This document shows positions 18,493 through 27,505 of a DNA stretch of 64,000 bases, one piece after another (the stretch's first letter is position 1; every line of letters begins with the position of its first letter). This DNA comes from Hyunsoonleella flava (lineage in GTDB: Bacteria; Bacteroidota; Bacteroidia; Flavobacteriales; Flavobacteriaceae), in assembly GCF_004310325.1 (NCBI RefSeq), contig NZ_SIRT01000005.1:124001-188000 (forward strand), written 5' to 3'. The notes under the pieces are model-generated. The model searched no databases. It was not told the DNA's origin and saw nothing but the letters and a program-made list of their open reading frames with translations. The translations under genes and the position numbers were made by a program.

Positions 18493-19404
18493 TATCATAG
18501 TATTGGTACTTTTTATTTCGGCATGCAAACACGCAGAAAAAATGATATAGTAGAAGATGTTAAAACCAAATATTTAATAGAAACTGATGAATTAAAAGCC
18601 ATTGCTCATCAACCAAACATCAAAATCATTGATTTCAGAAAAAAAGAAATTTATGAAAAAGAACATATAGTTGGTGCTTTAAATCTTTGGCGAACGGATA
18701 TTGAAGATGCCGCTTATCCCTATGAAGGAATTATGGCAAGCAAAACACAAATAGAAACGTTATTTGGAAAACTTGGTATTAAAACTGAAGATACTATTAT
18801 TGTTTATGATGACAATGGATTGTGTGAAGCTTCTAGGTTATGGTGGATCTTACAAAACTATGATTTCAATAGTATTAAATTATTGAAAGGAGGAATTTCG
18901 AAATGGAAGTTAAATAATGGGCTTGTAACAACTGAAGCAACAGGAATGAACACAGCTGTTTTTAAGCTTAAAAAGCATCCTAAGATGCAGTATTACGTAT
19001 CAAAAGAAGATGTAATTAAAGCTTTAAAGAACAACACTGTTATTATAGATACCAGAAGTGAAGATGAGTTTTCTGGAAAACGACAAAAAAAAGGAGCAAC
19101 TAAAGGAGGACGACTACCCAATAGCATACATATAGATTGGGCAGAAGCTATAAACTATGGAGGCGATATGCGCTTTAAAGAATTAAAGGAATTAGAAAAT
19201 ATTTATAGTAAACTAAATATAAAAAAGAACGACTCTATCATTTTGTATTGCCATAGCGGCGTTCGTTCAGCACATACAACTTTTGTGCTCACACAATTAT
19301 TAGGATATAAAAATGTAAAAAATTATGATGGCTCATGGATAGAGTGGAGTTATTTTAATGATTTACCAATTGAAAAAGATAGTATAACAGTTTTAAGTGA
19401 TTAA
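18476..19404 (+). CDS. Double-rhodanese sulfurtransferase; lipoprotein N-terminus in a displaced frame (possible frameshift)
   Basis: The intact frame from ATG 18523 gives 293 residues with two rhodanese domains (about 15-130 and 155-285). The second keeps the catalytic Cys, C243 in YCHSGVRSAH, so it would transfer sulfane sulfur (thiosulfate or mercaptopyruvate type). The start at 18523 gives a leaderless, Arg/Lys-rich N-terminus. In the neighbouring frame, ATG 18476 begins MNWRINIIVLVLFISACK, a textbook lipoprotein signal with Cys17, overlapping the cytochrome gene end as expected in an operon. That frame meets TAG at 18548-18550, just after an A6 run (18537-18542). One extra A there would join the signal to the rhodanese, giving about 309 residues. 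So this is either a mutated gene, a homopolymer error, or slippage-dependent expression. Confidence 0.8.
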
Positions 19405-19406
19405 TT

Positions 19407-20282
19407 ATGGAAAAGTATTTAGACGCATTTGTTAATGCCTTTATGGGTACGTTAGATTGGACATGGAAATCGATATTATTTGAAGTACCGTGGTACACTA
19501 ATTATTTTTGGGGACTTACAGTAATTTCTTTAGTGGTTTGGTTATTAGAAATTGCATTTCCTTGGCGAAAAGAACAGTCAATTTTTAGAAAAGATTTTTG
19601 GTTAGATGCATTTTACATGTATTTTAATTTTTTCATATTTGCGATAGTCATAAGTGGAGTTTATCAAATATTAGGCGTTCTTTTTGGTGAATTTAATATA
19701 ACGGCAAAAAGTCTTGCTATTGCAGATACTTCTTACTGGCCCATGTGGTTGCAATTATTGGTTTTCTTTATTGTTTTAGATTTTGTACAATGGTTTACGC
19801 ATGTGTTATTACATAAATATGGATTTTTGTGGAAGTTTCATAAAGTACACCATAGCGTTAAGGAAATGGGCTTTGCAGCGCATTTAAGATACCACTGGAT
19901 GGAGAATATATTGTATAAACCACTTAAAACATTTGGTGTAATGTTGCTAGGTGGTTTTGAGCCAGAACAAGCTTATATAGTACACTTTATTGCAATAATA
20001 ATTGGTCATCTCAATCATTCTAACATTAAAATTACATGGGGACCATTAAAATATATATTCAACAATCCAGTAATGCATTTATACCACCATGCTTATACAT
20101 TACCAGAAGGCAAATATGGAGTTAATTACGGGATTAGTTTAAGTCTTTGGGATTATATTTTTAAAACTAACTACATACCTGAAGATAGCGGTAAAGTAGA
20201 AATTGGGTTTAAAGGAGATGATATATTTCCTAAAGATTTTATTCAACAAAACACTTACGGTTTCAAAAAAGGCCAACGTTAA
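19407..20282 (+). CDS. Sterol desaturase / fatty acid hydroxylase superfamily membrane protein
   Basis: A 291-residue integral membrane protein with four or more hydrophobic helices and the three histidine clusters of the superfamily: HVLLH (about residue 132), HKVHHS, and HLYHHAYT near the C-terminus. These bind a di-iron centre that uses O2 to hydroxylate or desaturate lipids. The ATG follows the rhodanese stop by 2 nt, so it is in the sulfur operon, an unexpected partner. A lipid, carotenoid or sulfonolipid substrate is possible but cannot be named from sequence. Confidence 0.85.
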   Translation: MEKYLDAFVNAFMGTLDWTWKSILFEVPWYTNYFWGLTVISLVVWLLEIAFPWRKEQSIFRKDFWLDAFYMYFNFFIFAIVISGVYQILGVLFGEFNITAKSLAIADTSYWPMWLQLLVFFIVLDFVQWFTHVLLHKYGFLWKFHKVHHSVKEMGFAAHLRYHWMENILYKPLKTFGVMLLGGFEPEQAYIVHFIAIIIGHLNHSNIKITWGPLKYIFNNPVMHLYHHAYTLPEGKYGVNYGISLSLWDYIFKTNYIPEDSGKVEIGFKGDDIFPKDFIQQNTYGFKKGQR

Positions 20283-20313
20283 TTATTTTCATCTTAAAAA
20301 AACAATACTAAAC

Positions 20314-20361
20314 AAAATCACTTAACTGCTAAAAATAAAAATTTAGTGATTAAGTGATTTT
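20314..20361. terminator. Bidirectional terminator
   Basis: AAAATCACTTAA (20314-20325) pairs exactly with TTAAGTGATTTT (20350-20361), and CTAAA/TTTAG extends the inner stem. It lies between convergent genes ending at 20282 and 20375. Confidence 0.85.
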
Positions 20362-20374
20362 GAATTTTTAAGCC

Positions 20375-21559
20375 TCAATACCAAGGTTCTCTTTTATAAA
20401 TTTTAGTTTTAGCCACACGTTCTCGATTATTAAGCCTTAAATGCGTGCTCGTTATTTCTCTATTTCTATAACCTAATAAGTGAAATAAAGGTTTTGCGAA
20501 AAACTTAGCTACTTTTAAGTTGACTTGTAAAATACCTTCTTGCTTATTTACCCAAGAAACGCCTGGTAAGTAAGCTAATAAACTATCGGTTTTTATGCGT
20601 CTTAATAACGATGATAATTTTAAAAAAAATGGTTTTATAGGCTTAATAATAAAAAAACCTTCGTTTCCTTTATTTTGGTACAATGGCATAAACATATTGC
20701 CATTATAATCAGAGTGTATTTCAGTATTATTAAAGTGTGCTACTGGTGTGCCTTTTGTAATAGGCTGAAAACTTTTAAAACCGTTGTGCATTTTGAAATT
20801 ATCATTAGCAGATATTTTTTGTAAATGTATAATTTCATAAAAACGATCCGCATCTTCTGACGCTAGTTTTAATGTTTTTAAATGGGTTTTCACATCAACG
20901 CTCTCTTCATCCAATATTCCGGCGTAAACCATTGCTAGATACATAAAGGCTATATTGTTTTCAACAGACCTCAAATCATTATGCTGTCCAGACTCAAAAC
21001 CAATAGAAACGTACCCCAGCGTATTAATATAACTCAACAAAGCGCCTTCCAAATATTCTTCTATTCCCAAAACTATTGGTACAGGAAATAACTTTGAAAA
21101 CTCACGGTTGATCAATGCATCATTTATTGTAATAAAAGGTAAGCTTTGGCTAGATGTAGTGTGCAGGTCTATAAAATATATTGGGCCTTTATGCTTCATT
21201 AAAATCTTTTGTAGTACCTGAAACAGTTCCTGTAATTGTAGCTCTTCAGTATTGTGTTTTGTTTTAGATAAAATGTGTTCTATTTTCGCTTTAGTCCACA
21301 ATCTATTTAAGTCTTCCTCTAAATATCTTTGGTCTTTAGCTAAAGCTTTTAAGTTTCCTAAAATACCGTAGACGTTTCCATTAAAAAGCGAGATGTCCAG
21401 AGTGTCATGCAAGTGCTCTAAAGCTTTAACACCCGCTTTTTCATTTCCATGGATACCTCCAAAAAACACAATAGTGGGTAGGTTTTCGTCTTTTTCTATT
21501 TGAAATAGAATACGCTCGTACGCATTCTTAACTGAAACTTTGGTTTCCTTTATTTTCAT
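20375..21559 (-). CDS. AstE/AspA-type zinc hydrolase (succinylglutamate desuccinylase/aspartoacylase family)
   Basis: A 394-residue M14-like zinc hydrolase. The zinc site is visible as FFGGIHGNEKAG (His and Glu ligands) and the distal His in YFIDLHTTSS; the catalytic Glu is probably in GFESGQHND. The C-terminal beta domain (about 270-394) is longer than in classical aspartoacylases. The family removes acyl groups or cleaves amide bonds of amino acids or short peptides. It starts 4 nt after the stop of the upstream GCS2-CBS gene, so they form one operon and probably act on the same amide product, one making and one breaking it. Confidence 0.82.
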   Translation of the reverse strand: MKIKETKVSVKNAYERILFQIEKDENLPTIVFFGGIHGNEKAGVKALEHLHDTLDISLFNGNVYGILGNLKALAKDQRYLEEDLNRLWTKAKIEHILSKTKHNTEELQLQELFQVLQKILMKHKGPIYFIDLHTTSSQSLPFITINDALINREFSKLFPVPIVLGIEEYLEGALLSYINTLGYVSIGFESGQHNDLRSVENNIAFMYLAMVYAGILDEESVDVKTHLKTLKLASEDADRFYEIIHLQKISANDNFKMHNGFKSFQPITKGTPVAHFNNTEIHSDYNGNMFMPLYQNKGNEGFFIIKPIKPFFLKLSSLLRRIKTDSLLAYLPGVSWVNKQEGILQVNLKVAKFFAKPLFHLLGYRNREITSTHLRLNNRERVAKTKIYKREPWY

Positions 21560-21563
21560 ACAG

Positions 21564-23414
21564 CTATAAATCGCTTGAAGTGATTAAACCTATCAATTTA
21601 TTATTTTTAGTAATAGGTAAAAAATTGATATTGTTGGCTTTCATTAAAGCCTTGGCTTCAGGTATTTTAGTTTGATCATTAATGGCAATAACTTCTTTGG
21701 TCATGATACTACCAACAGGCAAAATAGCGCTTTCCTTTACCCCTTTAAAAGCTTTAATGTCCTTCCAAGACAACACGCCTATTAACACTTTGCCATGGCT
21801 GATAACTGGCATGTGATGTATATCTTTCCATTGCATTATATTCAGCACCAATTCTATGCTATCCGTTTCGTAAACTGAAAACACATCCGTCCGCATAATG
21901 TGCTTTACCACTCTACTTTCTTCATCAGGAAGTTCGGTGGTTTCTTGTAAAATACGCCATGTAGAAACAGGATAATCGTGTTTCTGTTTTTCATATAGCT
22001 TTGACGTTAAAATTTGCATTGCCTCAAAACGTTTATGGCTTCTTAGTAAATGTCTATAGCTTCTTATAGTCCATTCTGAACCGTTTAAACCTGTTACCCT
22101 GTTTTTTATAATGGCTAAATAATACTCTGCATCTGCTGGTGCAATCCCAAATTTATACAGCCCTTTATAAGCCATAGGCAAGAGCTCGTCTAAAATCAAA
22201 TCCAAGCATGATATGTATTTACCATCCCAATAAATTTGAGCGGCCATTCCATAACGCGCTGCATTAAAAAAGTTGGTTTTTACATCTTTAAAATCCCAGC
22301 GCTTATGTATGTTATTATATTTTTTTGGTTTGCCCATCATCACGCCTACCCAAAACACCATATTGGCTATTTCATCAACAACGGTAGGCCCCGAAGGGAT
22401 GTACCTGTTTTCTATTCTTAAATGTGGTATATTGTTGCCAACACCATAACACACCCTGTTCCACGGGTAAACAGTACCATTGTGCAATTGTAGTGCTAAC
22501 AGTCTGGGTATTTGTCCGTTTTCAATCAGGTCCACACTGTCCTTAATATAATCTGAAGTTAAAAAACTGCGGAATCTCGAAATGTTGTCCTTAAAAATAT
22601 CTGTCACAGAACCAGTATACCAGTTTCTTCCAAAACTTACGCGCGATTGGTTTTCATTCAGTAAAAATGAGTTTGCCCTAGTATCAATACTTTGCGTAAA
22701 AAGAGCAATTCTAGTCTCACTCCACAATTCTTTGCCGAACAACAAAGGTGAGTTAGTACAAGCGCTCAAAATAGGACCCGCAATGGCCTGAGCCCAATTG
22801 TAAGTATCTATAAATACGCTAGGGTTTACCTGTAAATGCATCTGGAAACTAGTATTACAACCCTCAAGCATTACAGAGTCGAATAACAAATTCAGCTCAT
22901 CTACACCTTGAATATGAATATTAAAATCCTGCTTTCTAGAGTCTTTTATGGCTTCGTTTAAAACCGTGTAGCGCTTTAAGGGTGTCATTTGGCTCTCGCC
23001 TATATTATGCAAACCAATAGAAGGTAAAATGCCTGTAAGTACAATTTTGGTATTCTTTTTTGCAGCGGCATCTTCTGCCTTTTTTAGAAGTTTTTTAAGC
23101 TGTTTGTGTAGCTTGGAAAAGCAATCGCCTTTTAGCTCAATGGGGTCTAAATTAGCCTCAAGGTTGTAGTTTCCAATCTCAGTGGTAAAGTGGTCATCAT
23201 CAATATCGTTAAGAATTTCCAGCGCATTACTACTTGGAGAAAAATTAGGCTTTACCAAACAAAACTCCTGTTCTGCACCTATACGAATAGGGTCTGTTTC
23301 AATCATGCCCTTTTCCAGCATGAGGTCTAGCGCCCTAATATCATTTAATAAGTGGTGCACATAGTTTGCCCTATCTTTTTTCTTCTTTAATTTTTTAACA
23401 TCCATATTTCCCAT
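21564..23414 (-). CDS. Glutamate-cysteine-ligase-like (GCS2) carboxylate-amine ligase with C-terminal CBS pair
   Basis: A 616-residue cytoplasmic protein. Residues about 40-460 resemble the GCS2 family (YbdK-like ATP-dependent carboxylate-amine ligases), with RIGAEQEFCLV at the start, a metal-binding EIGNYNLEANLDP segment, and RIENRYIPSGPT later. Residues about 490-616 are two CBS motifs (IMRTDVFSVYETDSIELVL and IMTKEVIAINDQTKIPEAKA). CBS pairs bind adenine nucleotides, so the ligase may be controlled by energy state. It is first in a two-gene operon with the AstE-like hydrolase. The product is unknown; gamma-glutamyl peptides are only one option. Confidence 0.82.
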   Translation of the reverse strand: MGNMDVKKLKKKKDRANYVHHLLNDIRALDLMLEKGMIETDPIRIGAEQEFCLVKPNFSPSSNALEILNDIDDDHFTTEIGNYNLEANLDPIELKGDCFSKLHKQLKKLLKKAEDAAAKKNTKIVLTGILPSIGLHNIGESQMTPLKRYTVLNEAIKDSRKQDFNIHIQGVDELNLLFDSVMLEGCNTSFQMHLQVNPSVFIDTYNWAQAIAGPILSACTNSPLLFGKELWSETRIALFTQSIDTRANSFLLNENQSRVSFGRNWYTGSVTDIFKDNISRFRSFLTSDYIKDSVDLIENGQIPRLLALQLHNGTVYPWNRVCYGVGNNIPHLRIENRYIPSGPTVVDEIANMVFWVGVMMGKPKKYNNIHKRWDFKDVKTNFFNAARYGMAAQIYWDGKYISCLDLILDELLPMAYKGLYKFGIAPADAEYYLAIIKNRVTGLNGSEWTIRSYRHLLRSHKRFEAMQILTSKLYEKQKHDYPVSTWRILQETTELPDEESRVVKHIMRTDVFSVYETDSIELVLNIMQWKDIHHMPVISHGKVLIGVLSWKDIKAFKGVKESAILPVGSIMTKEVIAINDQTKIPEAKALMKANNINFLPITKNNKLIGLITSSDL

Positions 23415-23535
23415 GACCTCAAATAGTTTAGATGATTTTAGTATGTTAAATTACTGTTATACAGATTTTTATTCTATGATATTTGTCATAACGCCGTACG
23501 TAGGTTTTAAGCATAGAGCTTGTGAGTTATAAATA

Positions 23536-23583
23536 TTGACTTTGTAGATAAATTCTACTACCTTCGTTAACGGCGGATATCCG
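23536..23583 (+). promoter_or_regulatory. Promoter module upstream of the esterase gene, copy 1 of a repeated element
   Basis: TTGACTTTGT (23536-23545) and the -7-like TACCTTCG (23559-23566) lie 20 nt apart, matching the Bacteroidota promoter layout. GTTAACGGCGGATAT follows, ending in the palindrome CGGATATCCG. The same arrangement occurs on the other strand at 35505-35553 upstream of an unrelated lipoprotein gene: the first 10 nt are identical, most of the -7 region matches, and GGCGGATAT is identical. Confidence 0.65.
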
Positions 23584-23614
23584 TAAAACACATTAGGCTT
23601 CATTATATAACAAT

Positions 23615-24493
23615 ATGAATAAAAAATACGTTTTAATATTTTTTATCCTTTTAATAAAGACCTCAATTTTTGGTCAAAAAGGGGAAGTTTTTGAAAATCA
23701 AATTGTTCAAAGTGAAGTTTTAAACAAAGGAGTAAAATACAATATTTATTTACCTCCCAATTATGATACTAAAAAAACATATCCGACAATCTATTTCTTA
23801 CATGGGTTTGGAGGAAATAACAATAGTTCCCGTACTAAGGGTATTTTCAAACAAATTGATTCGTTAATTATAAAAGAACGTTTTCCAGAAACAATTATAA
23901 TTTCCCCTGATGGAGGCAAGTCTTGGTATATAGACGACTATGCTGGTAAGGAGAAATACGCAACAATGTTTATCTCAGAATTTATTCCTGAAATGAAAAA
24001 AAGGTACTCATTGACAAAATCTTCACAAAAAACAGTTGTTATGGGGTTGTCAATGGGAGGATTTGGAGCATTACGATTTACCATGTTAAATCCTGAAGAG
24101 TTTGGGATTTGCGTAAGTTTTATGGGTGCAATAAGTACAAAAAAACAAATGGTTGAAGATTTAGAAAAATATTATCAACGTTTTCATGCGCATTTGTACG
24201 GAGAAAACCTGAGCCCAAAAGAAAGAATAACTCAAGTTTATGTCAATAACAACGCGCTCTATATCGCCGAAAAGGTAAATGTGGAAATTCTGAAAAGTAA
24301 AAAATGGTATATCCAAACCTGCGACGACGATTTCCACTCACTTCCTAATGCCGAATTGCATGTATTATTTCATCAAAAGAAAATTGACCATGAATTTAGG
24401 GTTACAAATGGAAAGCATAACAAAACATGCGTAGATAATTCGATGTTAGATGCTTTAGATTTCATAAAAACCAATTTAGTAGAAGAAAAATAG
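23615..24493 (+). CDS. Exported esterase, alpha/beta-hydrolase (PF00756-like)
   Basis: A 292-residue secreted protein with a classical signal peptide (hydrophobic residues 5-18, cleavage near FGQ). The fold is the esterase D / antigen-85-like alpha/beta hydrolase, with TIYFLHGFGG as oxyanion segment, nucleophile S146 in GLSMGG, and the catalytic His near GKHNK. It could remove acetyl or feruloyl groups from carbohydrates or act on other esters. It stands alone between the divergent ligase operon and rnpA. Its promoter module is a copy of one at 35505-35553, and CTTCGTTA recurs inverted downstream near 24519, so the gene may be a cassette-like insertion. Confidence 0.85.
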   Translation: MNKKYVLIFFILLIKTSIFGQKGEVFENQIVQSEVLNKGVKYNIYLPPNYDTKKTYPTIYFLHGFGGNNNSSRTKGIFKQIDSLIIKERFPETIIISPDGGKSWYIDDYAGKEKYATMFISEFIPEMKKRYSLTKSSQKTVVMGLSMGGFGALRFTMLNPEEFGICVSFMGAISTKKQMVEDLEKYYQRFHAHLYGENLSPKERITQVYVNNNALYIAEKVNVEILKSKKWYIQTCDDDFHSLPNAELHVLFHQKKIDHEFRVTNGKHNKTCVDNSMLDALDFIKTNLVEEK

Positions 24494-24608
24494 TGGAATA
24501 AAAAACGAATACCTAACGAAGTTTGTACAGAGCCGCTATCGAAACCCTTAAAAACACCCTAAAACCAATCCCAGCATTTCATTACCTTTAGCACCTAATA
24601 CAAAGCGT

Positions 24609-24986
24609 TTGAAATTCACCTTCCCAAAAAAAGAAAAACTCAAAAGTAAAAAGCTGATTGACCAATTGTTTACTGAAGGGCAATCGGTGTCTGCGTTTCC
24701 TTTGCGTCTCGTTTATTTAGGCACTACTTTTGATGATGATGTGTTAATAAAAACAGGCGTTTCAGTATCTAAGCGTAATTTTAAAACCGCTGTGGACAGA
24801 AACCGTATAAAACGTTTGTTAAGAGAGGCTTACAGGCTTAATAAAGCAGTTGTTTTTAACAATTTAACAACACAATACGCGTTTATGATTTTGTACATTG
24901 GTAAAGAGAAACCCTCTTACGCCCAGGTTGAAACCAGTATGAAACATGTGTTTGAAAAGTTTTTAAGCAAAGTTTCAGAATACTAA
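24609..24986 (+). CDS. rnpA: Ribonuclease P protein component
   Basis: A 125-residue basic protein that binds RNase P RNA for tRNA 5' processing. The N-terminal FPKKEKLKSKKLIDQLF and the family RNR motif (AVDRNRIKRLLREA) are clear. The start is TTG at 24609, giving the usual Bacteroidota N-terminus MKFTFPKKEKL. A TACCTTTAG -7-like element lies at 24583-24591. rpmH, its usual neighbour elsewhere, is absent here. Confidence 0.95.
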   Translation: MKFTFPKKEKLKSKKLIDQLFTEGQSVSAFPLRLVYLGTTFDDDVLIKTGVSVSKRNFKTAVDRNRIKRLLREAYRLNKAVVFNNLTTQYAFMILYIGKEKPSYAQVETSMKHVFEKFLSKVSEY

Positions 24987-24995
24987 ACTCAAATT

Positions 24996-25817
24996 ATGAT
25001 GAAGTTGTTTCCTTATATAATGATTATCATGTTGCCTTTGATGTGTTCGTCTCCAAAAGGAGATGCCCCAGAATATTATGAATCTACAGAGGCTGATTTT
25101 GAATTTAATGATGTTTCAACTTCCAATGAAAAAAGATATGGCGTTGTTACCGAGCAAAATAATGTTGAACAAAAGATTATAAAAACCTCTTTTTTAAAGT
25201 TTGAAACCGACGATTTAGAGAAAAGCTACAATCAAATCATAAAAGCCGTAAAAACAAACAAGGGCTTTGTACAAGACGACAATTCTAGTAAATCGTACAA
25301 CACCTTAACCAGAAGGCTAACTATTAGAATCCCAACATCAAGCTTTCAAACGGCTATAGATTCCATTAGTAAAAATGTATCTTATTTTGATAGTAAGCGC
25401 ATTTCCGCAAAGGATGTTACCGAAGAATTTATAGATCTGGAAGCCAGATTAAAGGCGAAACAAACCTTGGAAAAACGGTATTTAGATCTATTGGAAAAAG
25501 CTAAAAACGTAAAAGAGATACTGGAGATAGAACGAGAGCTTTCTAATATTCGAGAGGAAATTGAAGCCAAACAAGGGCGCTTAAAATATCTTCAAAATAA
25601 AGTATCCTTAAGCACTATTGAAATAGAATTTTATAAATTGACCTCTGGCGCTCCTGTAGCAACAAGTTATGGTACAAAAATGTGAAATGCCATTAAAGGC
25701 GGGTTTGATGGTATTTCAGTATTCTTTTTAGGCCTGCTTTATATTTGGCCACTAATACTAATCGTAATTATTGGTATATTTTTGTTAAGACGCTACCTTA
25801 AAAAAAGTAAAAAATAA
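24996..25817 (+). pseudogene. DUF4349 membrane protein interrupted by an in-frame TGA
   Basis: The first frame (24996-25685) codes for 229 residues: an N-terminal signal or lipoprotein-like segment (MKLFPYIMIIMLPLMC), a beta-rich region, and a long coiled coil (about 150-205, ARLKAKQTLEKRYLDLLEKA). It stops at TGA 25683-25685. The same frame then runs on without a stop to TAA 25815-25817, coding for NAIKGGFDGISVFFLGLLY, a strong transmembrane helix and a basic end (LRRYLKKSKK). This is exactly the C-terminal anchor expected of DUF4349 proteins, so TGG (Trp) to TGA is the simplest explanation. As read, the protein loses its membrane anchor. It may be a recent mutation, an assembly error or readthrough. 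Confidence 0.8.
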
Positions 25818-25825
25818 TAGTCCTC

Positions 25826-27460
25826 ATGAAAAAATTACTTCAAAAGAAAATAGTAATACCAGCATTGTTGTCCGTTGTGTTTTTAAGCGCAACAGCATTT
25901 AAAAATGACTTTTTTGAAATCGCAAAACAAATAGAAATTTTCACAACGCTGTATAAGGAGATCAATATGAATTATGTTGATGAAACCAATCCTGCCGATT
26001 TGATGGATACCGCCATAAAAAGCATGCTGGACGATTTAGATCCGTACACACGATTTATGAACGAACAAGATGTGGAAGCGGCTAGAATTAATAACACTGG
26101 CGATTATACTGGTATTGGTGCGCGTGTAAAAACCTTAAAAGACAAACTGGTAATTGTTGAGCCGTATAAAGATTATCCTGCTGACAAAGCGGGCTTGAAG
26201 GCTGGAGACGAAATTATTAAAGTAGGAGATATCTTGGTTTCAGACTATAAGGACGATTCTGGTAATTTACTAAAAGGCGCCTCAGGAAGCACGGTAAATG
26301 TAACCTTTAAACGTAATAACGAAACTAAGAATGCCACTATAGAACGTGCTGAAGTTGAAATAAAAGCTGTACCGCATTACTCCTTGGTGGATGAAAAAAC
26401 CGGGTATGTAGTATTGAGTAAATTCAACCGAAAAGCATCTGCGGAAACCAGTTACGCCATTAGGGATTTAAAAGCCCAGGGTGCTGAACGTATGATTTTA
26501 GACTTAAGAGGGAACCCAGGAGGCCTGCTTAATGAAGCGGTAAATATTGTAAACTTATTTGTACCAAAAGGGCAGCTTGTGGTTACAACAAAATCTAAAG
26601 TGAAGAAGTATAACAAACAATATTTTACGTCCAGAGAGCCTTTAGATACCGAAATACCTTTAGTGGTTTTAATTGATGGCTCCAGTGCTTCGGCGAGTGA
26701 AATTGTTTCAGGTACTTTACAAGATTTGGACCGCGCCGTAATTGTGGGGGGACGTAGTTTTGGTAAAGGCTTGGTGCAGCGTCCTAAACGTTTAACCTAT
26801 GGTACACAAGTAAAAATTACGATTTCTAGATATTATACACCTTCTGGTAGGTGTATTCAGTCCTTAGACTATTGGAATAGAAACGAGAATGGAGAGGCTG
26901 TACGTGTAAAGCAAGAAAACTATAATGAGTTTAAAACTAAAAACGGACGTAAAGTGTTTGACGGAGGTGGTATTTTTCCAGACGTGACCATCAATAAAGT
27001 AAAAAACACCACAATTACAAATGCCATTATAAATAGTGATTTAATCTTTGATTTTGCGACACAGTACTATTATAAAAACCCATCCCTATCCATCGATAAT
27101 TTCAAACTTACTGATACCGATTTCAAAGATTTTAAAAACTTCTTAGATAAGAACAATTTTTCGTTTACTACTGATACAGAAAAAGCACTTTATAAGGCTT
27201 ACGAAACCTCTATTAAAGAAAATTTAAATGATGACATAAAGGTAAACTACGACGCTCTTATTTCTGGACTAAAAGCATCAAAGACTAAGGCGATTGACGA
27301 ACACAAAGATTTTATCTTAAAATCACTTACAGAGGAAATTGTGAAGCGATACGCATATCGTGAAGGTTTGTATGAATATTATAAGGACAATGATGCGGAC
27401 ATTCAAAAAAGTACGCAAATCCTCGGTAATACCGTGACGTACATGGATTATTTAAGGTAA
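25826..27460 (+). CDS. C-terminal processing protease, S41 family (CtpA/Prc-like)
   Basis: A 544-residue exported protease with an N-terminal signal anchor (about 8-25), a PDZ domain (about 85-175) and the S41 catalytic core. The Ser/Lys dyad is S289 in GSSASASEIVSG and K314 in GGRSFGKGLVQ, 25 residues apart as in CtpA. The C-terminal 150 residues are a lysine-rich helical extension common in Bacteroidota members. It would process or degrade periplasmic proteins from their C-termini. It starts 8 nt after the end of the interrupted DUF4349 gene, so they are likely co-transcribed. Confidence 0.93.
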   Translation: MKKLLQKKIVIPALLSVVFLSATAFKNDFFEIAKQIEIFTTLYKEINMNYVDETNPADLMDTAIKSMLDDLDPYTRFMNEQDVEAARINNTGDYTGIGARVKTLKDKLVIVEPYKDYPADKAGLKAGDEIIKVGDILVSDYKDDSGNLLKGASGSTVNVTFKRNNETKNATIERAEVEIKAVPHYSLVDEKTGYVVLSKFNRKASAETSYAIRDLKAQGAERMILDLRGNPGGLLNEAVNIVNLFVPKGQLVVTTKSKVKKYNKQYFTSREPLDTEIPLVVLIDGSSASASEIVSGTLQDLDRAVIVGGRSFGKGLVQRPKRLTYGTQVKITISRYYTPSGRCIQSLDYWNRNENGEAVRVKQENYNEFKTKNGRKVFDGGGIFPDVTINKVKNTTITNAIINSDLIFDFATQYYYKNPSLSIDNFKLTDTDFKDFKNFLDKNNFSFTTDTEKALYKAYETSIKENLNDDIKVNYDALISGLKASKTKAIDEHKDFILKSLTEEIVKRYAYREGLYEYYKDNDADIQKSTQILGNTVTYMDYLR

Positions 27461-27505
27461 ATTTCACAAAAATACTATCTTTATCAATTAATCGCTTCCC
27501 CAAGA

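Noticed and set aside
22236-22791. Short plus-strand ORFs inside the GCS2-CBS gene.
   Set aside because: No start context, no family features, and full overlap with a confident gene on the other strand.
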